From: Neotamlana nanhaiensis
GTDB lineage: Bacteria > Bacteroidota > Bacteroidia > Flavobacteriales > Flavobacteriaceae
Assembly (NCBI RefSeq): GCF_000943555.1
Contig: NZ_JTDV01000003.1
Span: 1-64,000, forward strand
Direction of reading: 5' to 3'
Length of the DNA: 64,000 bases
The notes under the pieces were generated by a model, which worked only from the letters and a program-made list of their open reading frames with translations, searched no databases and was not told the DNA's origin. Shown here one piece after another: positions 16,831-26,372 of the stretch. Made by a program: the position numbers and the translations under genes. Every line of letters begins with the position of its first letter. Position 1 is the stretch's first letter.

Positions 16831-18165
16831 TTATTTTCGGAAAATACCATTTGGAAAAACCACAACGCTTTCCGTACCGTTTTCTCCAACGGCTGCTACT
16901 CCAAATAAATAGTTATCAATAACAATACCATTTAAAGTAAATTCGGTTACATCACCCACATAGCGACTGTAATTCCAAGTAGGAGAGGTGGTGTCTCGCC
17001 AATAAATTTTGTAACCTTTTGCGCCTTCAACGTTGTCCCATTTAAGTTTTACTGATGCTTCTACAATGCCACCAATAGCAACACTTTTAGGTTGAGGTGG
17101 TGCCCATGCTAAACTAGCCAAATTAATAGTGTTAACTGCAGTGAGTTTTTTTGCGTAATCGAAGTTTACATGTTCTATAACATCGCCGTATTTTATACCG
17201 TTTTCTTCGCGAATATCTTGATGCTGTTGGGTGTAGTTTTCGTGCGCTTCCATAATTCTAATACCAGCAAATCCTAAATCGTTAAACGGACGATGATGCC
17301 CGCCACGACCAAAACGATCTAACCTATAAATCATCATAGGGTTCATGTCTGGCATGTATGTTTTTACATTTTTATGCACATAACGTGCTAATTGTCTGGA
17401 AATACCATCAACTTCACCACCGTAAAAACGACGCATATTGCGTTCTTTTTCAGTTTCGGTTGGAGGTACAGGTTCAGAGAAAATTCTAAATGATTTGTTA
17501 TCGATAAATCCATCAACACCTTTAATATTTCCAATCATGTCGTTATTAAAAATGCCAATAATGTCCCAATTATTGTCCTTTGCATATTTGGCTAAACCTG
17601 CACCACCAAAAAGCCCTTGTTCTTCACCAGAAAGTCCTACGTAAATGATGCTGTTTTCAAAAGTATACTGACTTAAAACTCTGGCAGCTTCAATTGTTCC
17701 TGCCATTCCGGAAGCGTTATCGTTTGCTCCTGGAGCATCTGCAGTGAAATCCATAGTGTCGCTTGCGCGAGAATCAATATCACCACTCATAATAATATAT
17801 CGGTTTGGGTATTTTGTGCCTTTTTGAATAGCTACTACATTAACCACCCAAGCATCATGGGGAACACGTCTGTTGCCAGCTTTCGAAACAAAATCCTTTT
17901 GATAAAATACATCGAGACAATTATTACAAGTTTTAGAGATGGTTTCGAATTCTTTTTTTATCCAACGTCTTGCAGCGCCAATACCTCGAGTGTTTGAAAC
18001 AGTATCACTGAAAGTGTTTCGAGTACCAAAATTAACTAAAGTTCGAATGTCGTTTTCTATACGTTTTGCTGAAACGGCATCAATGATATCGTAAATTTTA
18101 GGGTTTGTTTGTCCAGTAAAGGTTGTTGTTAAAAGTAGTGCAGCTATTAGTTTTAGGTATTTCAT
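16831..18165 (-). CDS. Exported M28-family peptidase with a C-terminal fibronectin-like domain, 444 aa
   Basis: The signal peptide is about residues 1-19 (MKYLKLIAALLLTTTFTG). The M28 catalytic domain has PGANDNASG (bridging Asp), SGEEQGLFG (general base and ligand Glu), FNNDMIGN (Asp ligand) and a late GGHHRPFND (His ligand). The first ligand, usually His in GxHxDS, reads GDIDSR here, so a zinc-binding His is replaced by Asp, as I recall for some flavobacterial members. A C-terminal fibronectin type III-like domain (about residues 350-440; VKLKWDNVEGAKGYKIYWRD) follows. It is likely a periplasmic or surface aminopeptidase. It is encoded alone between the M1 gene and the beta-oxidation terminator. 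Confidence 0.85.
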   Translation of the reverse strand: MKYLKLIAALLLTTTFTGQTNPKIYDIIDAVSAKRIENDIRTLVNFGTRNTFSDTVSNTRGIGAARRWIKKEFETISKTCNNCLDVFYQKDFVSKAGNRRVPHDAWVVNVVAIQKGTKYPNRYIIMSGDIDSRASDTMDFTADAPGANDNASGMAGTIEAARVLSQYTFENSIIYVGLSGEEQGLFGGAGLAKYAKDNNWDIIGIFNNDMIGNIKGVDGFIDNKSFRIFSEPVPPTETEKERNMRRFYGGEVDGISRQLARYVHKNVKTYMPDMNPMMIYRLDRFGRGGHHRPFNDLGFAGIRIMEAHENYTQQHQDIREENGIKYGDVIEHVNFDYAKKLTAVNTINLASLAWAPPQPKSVAIGGIVEASVKLKWDNVEGAKGYKIYWRDTTSPTWNYSRYVGDVTEFTLNGIVIDNYLFGVAAVGENGTESVVVFPNGIFRK

Positions 18166-18220
18166 AATTGAGAATTATATTTTAAAACACTTTAAATTTT
18201 ATTTAAAGGTAATTAAAATA

Positions 18221-18252
18221 AAAACGTCCTAAGAATTACCTCAGGACGTTTT
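18221..18252 (-). terminator. Rho-independent terminator of the beta-oxidation operon
   Basis: A perfect 10-bp stem, AAAACGTCCT / AGGACGTTTT, has a 12-nt loop and A/T flanks. It lies 38 nt after the acyl-CoA dehydrogenase stop codon. Confidence 0.85.
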
Positions 18253-18290
18253 AAAAATTTGAATTAGTCACTCAAAAACTACTTTCAATA

Positions 18291-20102
18291 TTAAAAGCAG
18301 TATTTATTTTCGCTTATTACTTTATTAGCAATAATATTTCTTAGTTCAATTATGTTAGGCATGTTTACATATTTAATGTAACGTTTTAAGCCCATTAACA
18401 TCATACGTTGTTCATCTCCAGAAGAGAACGAAATAATCGAGTGTTTACCCGCAGTTTCAATAACATCGATAGCGTGGAAAAGGTTTAATTTAGCCATAGC
18501 TATTTGTTCTTTAACTTTATCTTCGCCTTCTTTTTTAGCCAGTTTTTCAGCGCGTAAAATAGCTGATTCTGCTAAATAAATTTGGATTAAAATATCTGAA
18601 GCGGCTAGCATAAGCTGTTGCTGACTTTCCATTTTCTCGCCATATTTCTCTAACGCTGCTCCAGAAACCATTAAAAATAACTTTTTTAAGTTTTTAATGA
18701 TACTTTTTTCTTCAGAAAATAATTCTGAATAATCTGGAGTATCAAAAGATGGAATACCCATCAACTCATCTTTAACTGCCATGGCAGGTGTTAATACATC
18801 TACATGACCACGCATAGCTTTTTTAATAAGCATACCAATACTTAACATACGGTTAATTTCGTTGGTACCCTCATAAATTCTTGCAATACGTGCATCTCTC
18901 CAAGCTGATTCAATAGGAGTTTCCTCTGAAAAGCCCATACCTCCAAAGATTTGAATGCCTTCGTCGGTACATTTTTGAGTATGTTCTGAAACGGCTACTT
19001 TTAAGATAGAACATTCAATGGCATATTCTTCAACACCTTTGAGTTCTGCTTCTTGGTGTGTGTCTTTGCCTTCACTCTTACGAATTTCAATGCGGTCTTC
19101 GATATTTTTAGCAGCACGATAACTTGCCGATTCGCCAACCCAACAGTTTGTTGCCATTTCAGCAATTTTTTGGCGGATAGCACCAAAGCTAGAAATAGGT
19201 GTTTTAAACTGAATACGTTCGTTCGCATATTTAACCGATTCTGAGATAGTACGACGTTGGGCATCTAAACATGCCGCAGCTAGTTTTATTCTACCAACGT
19301 TAAGTGCGTTCATGGCAATTTTAAAGCCGTTACCGCGTGTTGAAAGCATATTTTCGGCAGGAACAACGGTGTCATTAAAAAAGACTTGACGTGTTGAAGA
19401 CGCGCGAATTCCTAGTTTATGCTCTTCTTCTCCTAAAGTAATTCCGTTAGGATTGTTCGGGTCGTACTCAACAATAAACCCAGTGATGTATTTATCGTCT
19501 TCAATACGTGCAAAAACAATCATTAAACTACAGAAACCTGCGTTTGAAATCCACATTTTCTGTCCTGTAATTTTATATGATTTTCCGTCTTCGGATAAAA
19601 TAGCCTTTGTTTTACCAGAATTAGCGTCACTACCGGCACTTGGCTCGGTTAAACAGTATGAACCAAACCATTCACCTGAAGCTAATTTAGGTACGTATTT
19701 TTTCTTCTGTTCTTCGGTACCATAAAGTGTAATTGGCATGGTGCCAATACCTGTATGCGCACCAAAGGCGGTACTAAAAGAACCTGTTGCTCCAGAAATA
19801 TAATCGCAAACGAGCATGGTAGAAACAAAGCCCATACCCATGCCACCATATTCTTCTGGTACCGAAATACCTAAAAACCCAAGTTCTCCTGCTTTACGCA
19901 TTACATCTTCAGTAAGTGCATAATCTTTCTTTTCAAATTGAGGTTTTTTAGGCCAAATTTCTCTGTCAACAAATTCGGTAACAGCTTCTTTCATCATCAG
20001 CTGTTCTTCGTTAAAATCTTCTGGGGTAAAAATATCTTCGCAATCAATTTCTTTAACTAAGAATTGTCCGCCACGAAGTATGTCTTTTTCTATATCTGCC
20101 AT
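18291..20102 (-). CDS. Acyl-CoA dehydrogenase, 603 aa
   Basis: This enzyme carries out FAD-dependent alpha,beta-dehydrogenation of acyl-CoA, the first step of beta-oxidation. Visible family signatures are GFLGISVPEEYGGMGMG (N-domain), WFGSYCLTEPSAGSDANS (FAD/substrate loop), KMWISNAGFC, IQIFGGMGFSEETPIE, and YEGTNEINRMLSIGM carrying the catalytic Glu region. At 603 aa it is longer than the roughly 380-aa short- and medium-chain enzymes. The extra C-terminal helical domain (residues about 430-603) is that of the VLCAD/ACAD9-like group, which suggests long-chain substrates. It is the last gene of the marR-fadB-like-thiolase-ACAD operon, 25 nt after the thiolase gene. Confidence 0.94.
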   Translation of the reverse strand: MADIEKDILRGGQFLVKEIDCEDIFTPEDFNEEQLMMKEAVTEFVDREIWPKKPQFEKKDYALTEDVMRKAGELGFLGISVPEEYGGMGMGFVSTMLVCDYISGATGSFSTAFGAHTGIGTMPITLYGTEEQKKKYVPKLASGEWFGSYCLTEPSAGSDANSGKTKAILSEDGKSYKITGQKMWISNAGFCSLMIVFARIEDDKYITGFIVEYDPNNPNGITLGEEEHKLGIRASSTRQVFFNDTVVPAENMLSTRGNGFKIAMNALNVGRIKLAAACLDAQRRTISESVKYANERIQFKTPISSFGAIRQKIAEMATNCWVGESASYRAAKNIEDRIEIRKSEGKDTHQEAELKGVEEYAIECSILKVAVSEHTQKCTDEGIQIFGGMGFSEETPIESAWRDARIARIYEGTNEINRMLSIGMLIKKAMRGHVDVLTPAMAVKDELMGIPSFDTPDYSELFSEEKSIIKNLKKLFLMVSGAALEKYGEKMESQQQLMLAASDILIQIYLAESAILRAEKLAKKEGEDKVKEQIAMAKLNLFHAIDVIETAGKHSIISFSSGDEQRMMLMGLKRYIKYVNMPNIIELRNIIANKVISENKYCF

Positions 20103-20127
20103 ATTAATATTTTTATAAAGTTTAGTA

Positions 20128-21318
20128 TTAGTTTAAAAATTCAAAAATTCCGCAGGCACCTTGTCCTGTACCAACACACATGGTTACGGCTCCGTATTTA
20201 CCAACCATATTACGTTTGCGCATTTCATCAAATAACTGCACGGATAATTTAGTTCCTGTACAACCCAGCGGGTGACCAAGAGCAATGGCACCACCGTTTA
20301 CATTTACCAAATCTGGATTTAACCCCAGCTCGCGAATCACGGCAATAGACTGCGATGCGAAAGCTTCGTTAAGTTCTATAAGTTCTAAGTCGTTTTGTTT
20401 TAAGTTGGCTTGAGATAAGGCTTTAGGAATTGCTTTTACAGGACCTATACCCATAATTCGTGGCTCTACACCCGCAGCGGCATAACTCACTAATCTGGCT
20501 ATAGGTTTTAAGCCTAATTCGTTAACCATATCTTCGCTCATTACCATTACAAAAGCGGCACCGTCACTCATTTGCGATGAGTTTCCGGCAGTGACACTTC
20601 CGCCTTGAGCGAAAACAGGACGAAGTTTAGCTAAAGCTTCTAAATTAGTCCCTTTTCTTGGGCCTTCATCTTTATTAACCGTATAGGTTTTTGTTGCTTT
20701 TTTACCGTTGACGTCAATGTAAGTTTGTTCAACTGAAATAGGAACAATTTGATCTTGAAAACGGTCTTCGGCTTGTGCTTTAAGTGCTTTCATGTGAGAG
20801 TTATATGCAAACTCATCTTGGTCTTCACGAGAGACTTTAAACTGGTTTGCAACAGCCTCAGCTGTATTTCCCATGCCCCAATAATAATCTTCGTGACCAG
20901 CTTTTACGGTATCGTAGTTTAATTCTGGTTTAAAGCCCGTCATTGGTACCGAACTCATACTCTCTGCACCACCGGCGATAATACAATCGGCCATTCCTGC
21001 TTGAATTTTTGCTGTTGCCATACCAATGGTTTCAATCCCTGAGGAACAAAAGCGGTTTACGGTAACACCTGGCACATCAACAATATCTAATCCCATTAAG
21101 GAAATTAAACGAGCCATATTTAAGCCTTGAGCACCTTCAGGCATGGCGTTACCCACGATAACATCGTCGATGCGTTTTGGGTCTAAATTAGGCAGTTCTT
21201 TCATCATGTGTTTAATGGTTTCTGCTGCCAATTCATCGGTTCTTTTAAAGCGGAACAATCCCTTTGGTGCTTTACCAACGGCGGTTCTATATGCTTTTAC
21301 TATATATGCTGTTTTCAT
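20128..21318 (-). CDS. Acetyl-CoA C-acyltransferase (3-ketoacyl-CoA thiolase), 396 aa
   Basis: This enzyme carries out thiolytic cleavage of 3-ketoacyl-CoA, the last step of beta-oxidation. The nucleophilic Cys lies in [11 protein letters not shown] (about residue 91), the His in [15 protein letters not shown] (about 353), and the second Cys in [11 protein letters not shown] (about 383). Length and order are standard for thiolase I. The gene is 5 nt downstream of the multifunctional dehydrogenase/hydratase gene, and the two products probably act as a complex, as FadA and FadB do. ATG start ([16 protein letters not shown]). Confidence 0.95.
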   Translation of the reverse strand: MKTAYIVKAYRTAVGKAPKGLFRFKRTDELAAETIKHMMKELPNLDPKRIDDVIVGNAMPEGAQGLNMARLISLMGLDIVDVPGVTVNRFCSSGIETIGMATAKIQAGMADCIIAGGAESMSSVPMTGFKPELNYDTVKAGHEDYYWGMGNTAEAVANQFKVSREDQDEFAYNSHMKALKAQAEDRFQDQIVPISVEQTYIDVNGKKATKTYTVNKDEGPRKGTNLEALAKLRPVFAQGGSVTAGNSSQMSDGAAFVMVMSEDMVNELGLKPIARLVSYAAAGVEPRIMGIGPVKAIPKALSQANLKQNDLELIELNEAFASQSIAVIRELGLNPDLVNVNGGAIALGHPLGCTGTKLSVQLFDEMRKRNMVGKYGAVTMCVGTGQGACGIFEFLN

Positions 21319-21323
21319 TTTTC

Positions 21324-23732
21324 TTAGTTTCTTAAAGGTTTTCCTGTTTTAAGCATGTGCTGAATACGCTCTAGCGTTTTGCGTTCGGTACAAAGACTTA
21401 AAAAGGCTTCGCGTTCTAGATCTAATAAGTATTGTTCGCTTACTGCGGTTGGTTCACTTAAATCGCCACCGGCCATAACGTAAGCTAGTTTATTGGCAAT
21501 TTTTTGATCGTGTTCGCTTATGTAGTTACTGGCTTCCATAGAATCGGTACCTACTAAAAACATACCTAAAGCTTGCTTACCTAAAACTTTTACATCTTTA
21601 CGTTTTATAGGTTGGGTGTAACCTTGTTCTGCCATTAATTTGGCATAGGCTTTGGCCGTTGCTATTTGGCGGTCTTTATTTACCACGACAACATCTTTTC
21701 CTTTTTGAAGTACGCCCAAATCGAAAGCTTCGTAGGCAGAAGTAGATACTTTCGCCATACCAATAGTTAAGAAATATTCCTGAAGCACGTTGAGTTTTAC
21801 ATCGCCTTTATGGAATAAATCTGAAGCACGTAAAGCCATTTCTTTAGAGCCACCGCCACCAGGAATTACACCAACACCAAATTCTACAAGTCCGATGTAA
21901 GTTTCGGCAGCAGCCACAACTTTATCTGCGTGAAGCGATAATTCGCAACCACCACCAAGTGTCATACCATGTGGGGCAGCCACCGTTGGAATAGAGGAGT
22001 AGCGCATGCGCATCATGGTATCTTGAAAGTATTTAATAGCCATGTTCAACTCATCATATTCTTGCTCTACAGCCATCATGAAAATCATACCAATATTGGC
22101 ACCAACAGAGAAATTTGCAGCTTGATTACCAATAACTAATCCTTGGAAATCTTTTTCGGCCAAATCAACAGCCTTATTTAACCCTGCAAGTACATCGCCA
22201 CCAATGGTGTTCATTTTACTTTGGAATTCGCAGTTTAATATGCCATCGCCTAAATCTTCTATAACAACACCAGAATTTTTGAATACTTCTTTCGATTTTC
22301 TGATGTTATCTAAAATGATAAATGCATCTTGACCAGGAACTTTTGTTTGTGTTTTTGAAGGGATGTCGTAAAAATATGAAGCACCATCTTTTACGGTGTA
22401 GAATGATTTACTTCCAGAAGCCAACATTTCTGTAACCCACGAAGCAGGTTCTTTGCCTTCAGCTTTCATTATTTCTAAACCTTTTTCTACGCCTATAGCA
22501 TCCCAGATTTGAAACGGACCATGTTCCCAACCAAAACCAGCTTTCATAGCATCATCAATCTTGTAAAATTCGTCGGTTATTTCGGGTACACGGTGCGACA
22601 CATAAGCAAACATTGCCGCGAAGTTTTTTCTGTAAAAATCGCCAGCTTTGTCTTTACCGCCTACTAAAATAGGAAAACGGTTTATAACCTTATCTACCGA
22701 TTTAGTAAGTTCTAAAGTGGCAAATTTTGCTGATTTTTTTGATCTATATTCTAACGTGTCGAGGTCTAAGGATAAAATTTCGCTTTTACCATTATCGCCT
22801 TTTACTTTTTTGTAAAATCCTTGACCAGTTTTACTGCCTAACCACTTGTTTTCCATCATAGTGTTGATGAAATCTGGTAGTTTAAACAGGTCGTGAGCTT
22901 CATCATCAGGACAATTATCGTAAATACCGTTGGCAACATGTACCAAAGTATCTAATCCAACCACATCAACAGTTCTGAAGGTTGCCGATTTTGGTCTGCC
23001 AATAACAGGTCCTGTTAATTTATCAACTTCTTCAATAGTTAAACCTAAATCTTTCACTTGATGAAATAACGATTGAATGCCAAAAATTCCAATACGGTTT
23101 CCAATAAAAGCAGGTGTGTCTTTAGCTATTACTGAAGTTTTTCCGAGGAATTGTTCGCCATAACCGTTTAAGAAATCAAGTACATCTTGAGAGGTTTTTG
23201 GCCCAGGAATAATTTCGAATAATTTTAAGTAGCGCGCTGGATTGAAAAAGTGGGTTCCGCAGAAATGCGCTTGAAAATCATCGCTTCTACCTTCGCTCAT
23301 AAACTTAATAGGAATACCGGAAGTGTTTGAGGTAATTAGGGTTCCAGGTTTGCGGTGCTTATCAAGATTTTCAAACACTTTCTTTTTAATATCTAAGCGT
23401 TCTACTACTACCTCAATAATCCAATCTACATCGGCAACTTTAGTAATATCATCTTCTAAATTACCTGTAGAGATTCTGCTTGCAAAACTTTGGTGATAAA
23501 TAGGTGATGGTTTCGATTTTAAAGCGGTTTGTAACGAGGTGTTTACCAAACGGTTTCTAACCACTTTGTCTTCTAGCGTTAAACCTTTAGCTTTTTCAGC
23601 ATCGGTAAGGTCGCGCGGAACAATGTCTAAGAGTAATACTTCCACACCAATATTGGCAAAGTGGCAAGCAATACCGCTACCCATAATTCCGGATCCAATA
23701 ACTGCTACTTTATTAATAATTCGTTTGCTCAT
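21324..23732 (-). CDS. 3-hydroxyacyl-CoA dehydrogenase / enoyl-CoA hydratase bifunctional protein, 802 aa
   Basis: This protein carries out the hydration and NAD-dependent oxidation steps of beta-oxidation. The N-terminal Rossmann domain has VAVIGSGIMGSGIACHFANIG (NAD loop) and ITSNTSGIPIKFM. The dehydrogenase C-domain carries GNRIGIFG and WEHGPFQIWDAIG. The hydratase (crotonase) domain is C-terminal, with oxyanion-hole segments QAANFSVGANIG and HGMTLGGGCELSLHAD plus VGVIPGGGGSKEMALR. The order is the reverse of E. coli FadB/FadJ, where the hydratase comes first. That is a known alternative arrangement. It lies 12 nt downstream of the MarR gene and 5 nt upstream of the thiolase gene. Confidence 0.94.
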   Translation of the reverse strand: MSKRIINKVAVIGSGIMGSGIACHFANIGVEVLLLDIVPRDLTDAEKAKGLTLEDKVVRNRLVNTSLQTALKSKPSPIYHQSFASRISTGNLEDDITKVADVDWIIEVVVERLDIKKKVFENLDKHRKPGTLITSNTSGIPIKFMSEGRSDDFQAHFCGTHFFNPARYLKLFEIIPGPKTSQDVLDFLNGYGEQFLGKTSVIAKDTPAFIGNRIGIFGIQSLFHQVKDLGLTIEEVDKLTGPVIGRPKSATFRTVDVVGLDTLVHVANGIYDNCPDDEAHDLFKLPDFINTMMENKWLGSKTGQGFYKKVKGDNGKSEILSLDLDTLEYRSKKSAKFATLELTKSVDKVINRFPILVGGKDKAGDFYRKNFAAMFAYVSHRVPEITDEFYKIDDAMKAGFGWEHGPFQIWDAIGVEKGLEIMKAEGKEPASWVTEMLASGSKSFYTVKDGASYFYDIPSKTQTKVPGQDAFIILDNIRKSKEVFKNSGVVIEDLGDGILNCEFQSKMNTIGGDVLAGLNKAVDLAEKDFQGLVIGNQAANFSVGANIGMIFMMAVEQEYDELNMAIKYFQDTMMRMRYSSIPTVAAPHGMTLGGGCELSLHADKVVAAAETYIGLVEFGVGVIPGGGGSKEMALRASDLFHKGDVKLNVLQEYFLTIGMAKVSTSAYEAFDLGVLQKGKDVVVVNKDRQIATAKAYAKLMAEQGYTQPIKRKDVKVLGKQALGMFLVGTDSMEASNYISEHDQKIANKLAYVMAGGDLSEPTAVSEQYLLDLEREAFLSLCTERKTLERIQHMLKTGKPLRN

Positions 23733-23744
23733 TTAGTTACGTTG

Positions 23745-24188
23745 TTATTTATCTTGATTATATATTTTTTTATTTGAAACGAGTTCGTTTATGGTTTCTG
23801 TTACTTCAAAAAAATGTTTTAGTTTTTCTTCTGAAACGCTTTTTCTAATAGTGTCGTTAAACGTGAGTACTTTTTCTTTGGAGTAGTTACGTTTTTCAAG
23901 TCCAAATTCGGTTAGGGATATAATAACACCACGACCGTCATCAGGATTCGGATTTCTTTCTATAAGCCCTTTTTCTTCCATTTTTTTTAAAATACGTGAA
24001 AGACTTGTGGCTTCCATTCCCATTTTTGGGCCAAGAGCTGTTGAGGGTGTGCCTTTTTCGGGGTCTATACTTAATAAAGTAAAGCCTGTGGCCATCGTAC
24101 TTTCAAATTTGGCAGCTTCTTCATTATACATTTTCTGAACCGTAAGCCACGTAGTACGAAGGATGTAGTCGATGGTTTTGTCTTTCAT
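23745..24188 (-). CDS. MarR family transcriptional regulator, 147 aa
   Basis: This is a winged helix-turn-helix repressor of the MarR type. The recognition region reads TSLSRILKKMEEKGLIERNPNPDDGRG (about residues 80-106), including the D-x-R wing characteristic of the family. Flanking N- and C-terminal helices form the dimer interface. Encoded first in the beta-oxidation operon, it is the likely local repressor, probably released by acyl-CoA or fatty acid. The inducer is inferred from context. A perfect palindrome, TATGCATGCATA, lies directly upstream of its predicted -7 box and is the obvious operator candidate for autoregulation. Confidence 0.9.
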   Translation of the reverse strand: MKDKTIDYILRTTWLTVQKMYNEEAAKFESTMATGFTLLSIDPEKGTPSTALGPKMGMEATSLSRILKKMEEKGLIERNPNPDDGRGVIISLTEFGLEKRNYSKEKVLTFNDTIRKSVSEEKLKHFFEVTETINELVSNKKIYNQDK

Positions 24189-24203
24189 AGTTTAATATAT
24201 TAT

Positions 24204-24211
24204 CAAAGATA
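24204..24211 (-). promoter_or_regulatory. Predicted -7 box of the beta-oxidation operon
   Basis: The minus-strand TATCTTTG is an exact TAnnTTTG match 16 nt upstream of the MarR ATG. Confidence 0.65.
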
Positions 24212-24221
24212 GAAAAAATAT

Positions 24222-24233
24222 TATGCATGCATA
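24222..24233. promoter_or_regulatory. Palindromic MarR operator candidate
   Basis: TATGCATGCATA is a perfect 12-bp palindrome. It lies between the predicted -7 box and the -33 region of the MarR-led operon, so binding there would block RNA polymerase. Confidence 0.6.
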
Positions 24234-24484
24234 GTAAATTAATGTTAAATTATAAATTTTTTCAAAATAAAAGTATGGTTTAGGTTTAAACAGAAATACT
24301 TTTATTAAGTTTTAAAGAAATTACGAAAGTTTAACATAAAACGTTAATAGGGTTACTAACGTTAAAATAATAATTTAACAATTTACAAGAGCATAAATTT
24401 TAGCATCTAGTTAGTTGGTTGATAATAAAAGTAATAAAAAATAATGAAATTAATAAAATAAGCGAGGTTAAATTGCGGTATGTG
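24234..24484. other. AT-rich intergenic region without a recognised gene
   Basis: About 250 bases between the MarR promoter and the 3' end of the acyl-CoA synthetase gene hold only AT-rich sequence. I see no hairpin strong enough to call a terminator and no RNA gene. Confidence 0.6.
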
Positions 24485-26260
24485 TTAAGAACGGTAAATT
24501 TTTTCAACTAAGTTGTTGTATTTTTCTTTAACCACTGCGCGTTTAATTTTCATTGTTGGCGTTAAATGTCCACCATCAATTGACCAAATATCAGGTGTCA
24601 ACTCAAACTTTTTTATTTGTTCCCAACGTCCAAATTTAGCATTGCAAGCATCAACTTCTTGTTGAATTCTTTCGTGAATAATATCAGATGTAGCAATTTC
24701 TTTTTCAGATAAACCTACGTTTTTTTGTTTGCGTTGTATCCAATCTCTAATAAACTCGAAATTTGGTTGTATTAAAGCTGCTGGCATTTTTTCGCCTTCC
24801 CCAATAACCATAATTTGTTCAATAAAACGCGATTGTTTCAAGTCGTTTTCAAGTAAAGTAGGAATAATGTATTTACCACCAGAAGTTTTAAACATTTCCT
24901 TTTTACGACCAGTGATTTTTAAGAAACCTTCGGAATCCAGTTCGCCTTTATCTCCAGTGTGGAAGTAGTCGCCAGTCATAACACTAGCCGTTTTTTCGTC
25001 ATCTTTATAATAACCCATCATAACATTTGGGCCTTTAATAAGGATTTCGCCGTCGTCGGCTATTTTAACTTCAACGTTACGAATTGGTTTGCCAACAGTT
25101 CCTATTTTAAAACTTTTATCACGATACATGCCAACACCAATTACGGGCGAGGTTTCTGTTAATCCGTAACCTTCCATAACATGCATGCCCGCGGCGCAGA
25201 AAATTCGTGATAAGCGCGGTTGCAATGCCGCACTACCAGAAACCATGGTGTGCAATTCGCCTCCTAAAGCTTCTCGCCATTTGCTAAAAATTAATTTATT
25301 GGCAATTTTTAATTGAAACTCATACCAAGCTCCATTCTTGTTGTAAGGTTCCCATTGTTCACCTAATTTTACAGCCCAGAAAAATAGAGCCTTCTTAATA
25401 CCAGAAAGTTCTGCGGCTTTAGCCATAATTTTATCGTATACTTTTTCAAGTAAACGTGGAACCACACTCATAAGGTTTGGTTTTATTTCTTTGGCGTTAT
25501 CTCCAATTTTATCGATGGCTTCGGCGAAATAAATAGACAAACCAGCATATTGATAAATATAAATTAAGACGCGTTCGAAAATATGACAAATAGGTAAGAA
25601 GCTTAAAACTCTGTTTTGATTTGGATTTAACGGTAACCTAGGAAAACTATCTAAGGCATTACTGGTAATGTTCCAATGCGATAGCATAACACCCTTGGGT
25701 TTTCCGGTGGTTCCAGACGTATAAATAATAGTTGCTAAATCATCCGATTTTACATCGTTTTTTCTAGCTTCTACTTCGGGTTGATTGCTTTCGTCTTTAC
25801 CTAATTCAAATAATTCGGAATAATGCTTACAACCTTCAATATGATCAAAAGAATACACCTCTTTTAATTTGGTGTTTGCTTTTACTTTATTGACTTTTTC
25901 TAGAACTTCTTCATCTGAAACAAAACAATAAATGGACTCACTATGATTTAAAACATACTCGTAATCTTCCGCACAAATAGTTGGATAAATAGGAATATTT
26001 TGCGCACCTAATTGTAGCACACCAATATCCATAATATTCCATTCGGTACGATTTGTAGATGAAATTACAGCAATTTTATCGTTTTTATTAACGCCAAGTC
26101 TTAACAAAGCTCTACTAATAGCGTTAGCCTTATTTATATATTCTTGAGTTGATGTTTTTACCCATTCGCCATTGTATTTGGTTACCAAAGCGGCATCGGT
26201 AGGGTTATTTTCCAGTTGGTAATACGGAAAATCGAAAAGTCTCTTTAGTTCAGTCATCAT
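24485..26260 (-). CDS. Long-chain fatty acid-CoA ligase (AMP-forming), 591 aa
   Basis: This enzyme activates fatty acids to acyl-CoA through an acyl-adenylate. ANL-superfamily motifs are YTSGTTGKPKGVMLSHWN (P-loop-like, about residues 181-198), EGYGLTETSPVIGVG (A5), TGDYFHTGDKGELDSEG (A7) and ITGRKKEMFKTSGGKYI (A8). Length and motif order match the FAA1-type long-chain acyl-CoA synthetases common in Bacteroidota. It supplies substrate to the adjacent beta-oxidation operon but is separated from it by 296 nt and presumably has its own promoter. The gene starts MMTEL, and either Met could be the initiator. The purL terminator lies just upstream of it. Confidence 0.93.
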   Translation of the reverse strand: MMTELKRLFDFPYYQLENNPTDAALVTKYNGEWVKTSTQEYINKANAISRALLRLGVNKNDKIAVISSTNRTEWNIMDIGVLQLGAQNIPIYPTICAEDYEYVLNHSESIYCFVSDEEVLEKVNKVKANTKLKEVYSFDHIEGCKHYSELFELGKDESNQPEVEARKNDVKSDDLATIIYTSGTTGKPKGVMLSHWNITSNALDSFPRLPLNPNQNRVLSFLPICHIFERVLIYIYQYAGLSIYFAEAIDKIGDNAKEIKPNLMSVVPRLLEKVYDKIMAKAAELSGIKKALFFWAVKLGEQWEPYNKNGAWYEFQLKIANKLIFSKWREALGGELHTMVSGSAALQPRLSRIFCAAGMHVMEGYGLTETSPVIGVGMYRDKSFKIGTVGKPIRNVEVKIADDGEILIKGPNVMMGYYKDDEKTASVMTGDYFHTGDKGELDSEGFLKITGRKKEMFKTSGGKYIIPTLLENDLKQSRFIEQIMVIGEGEKMPAALIQPNFEFIRDWIQRKQKNVGLSEKEIATSDIIHERIQQEVDACNAKFGRWEQIKKFELTPDIWSIDGGHLTPTMKIKRAVVKEKYNNLVEKIYRS

Positions 26261-26320
26261 TATCTATTAATCAGTATTGCAAAATAGCAAATAAAATAAG
26301 ATTTTCAAATATCGAGCCAA

Positions 26321-26352
26321 AAAAAGAGGTTAGTGTTAATTAACCTCTTTTT
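26321..26352 (-). terminator. Terminator downstream of purL
   Basis: The stem AAAAAGAGGTTA / TAACCTCTTTTT has an 8-nt loop and is followed on the minus strand by a U-rich run. It lies 21 nt beyond the purL stop codon. Confidence 0.85.
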
Positions 26353-26372
26353 ATTTTAAGAATATGTTAAAA

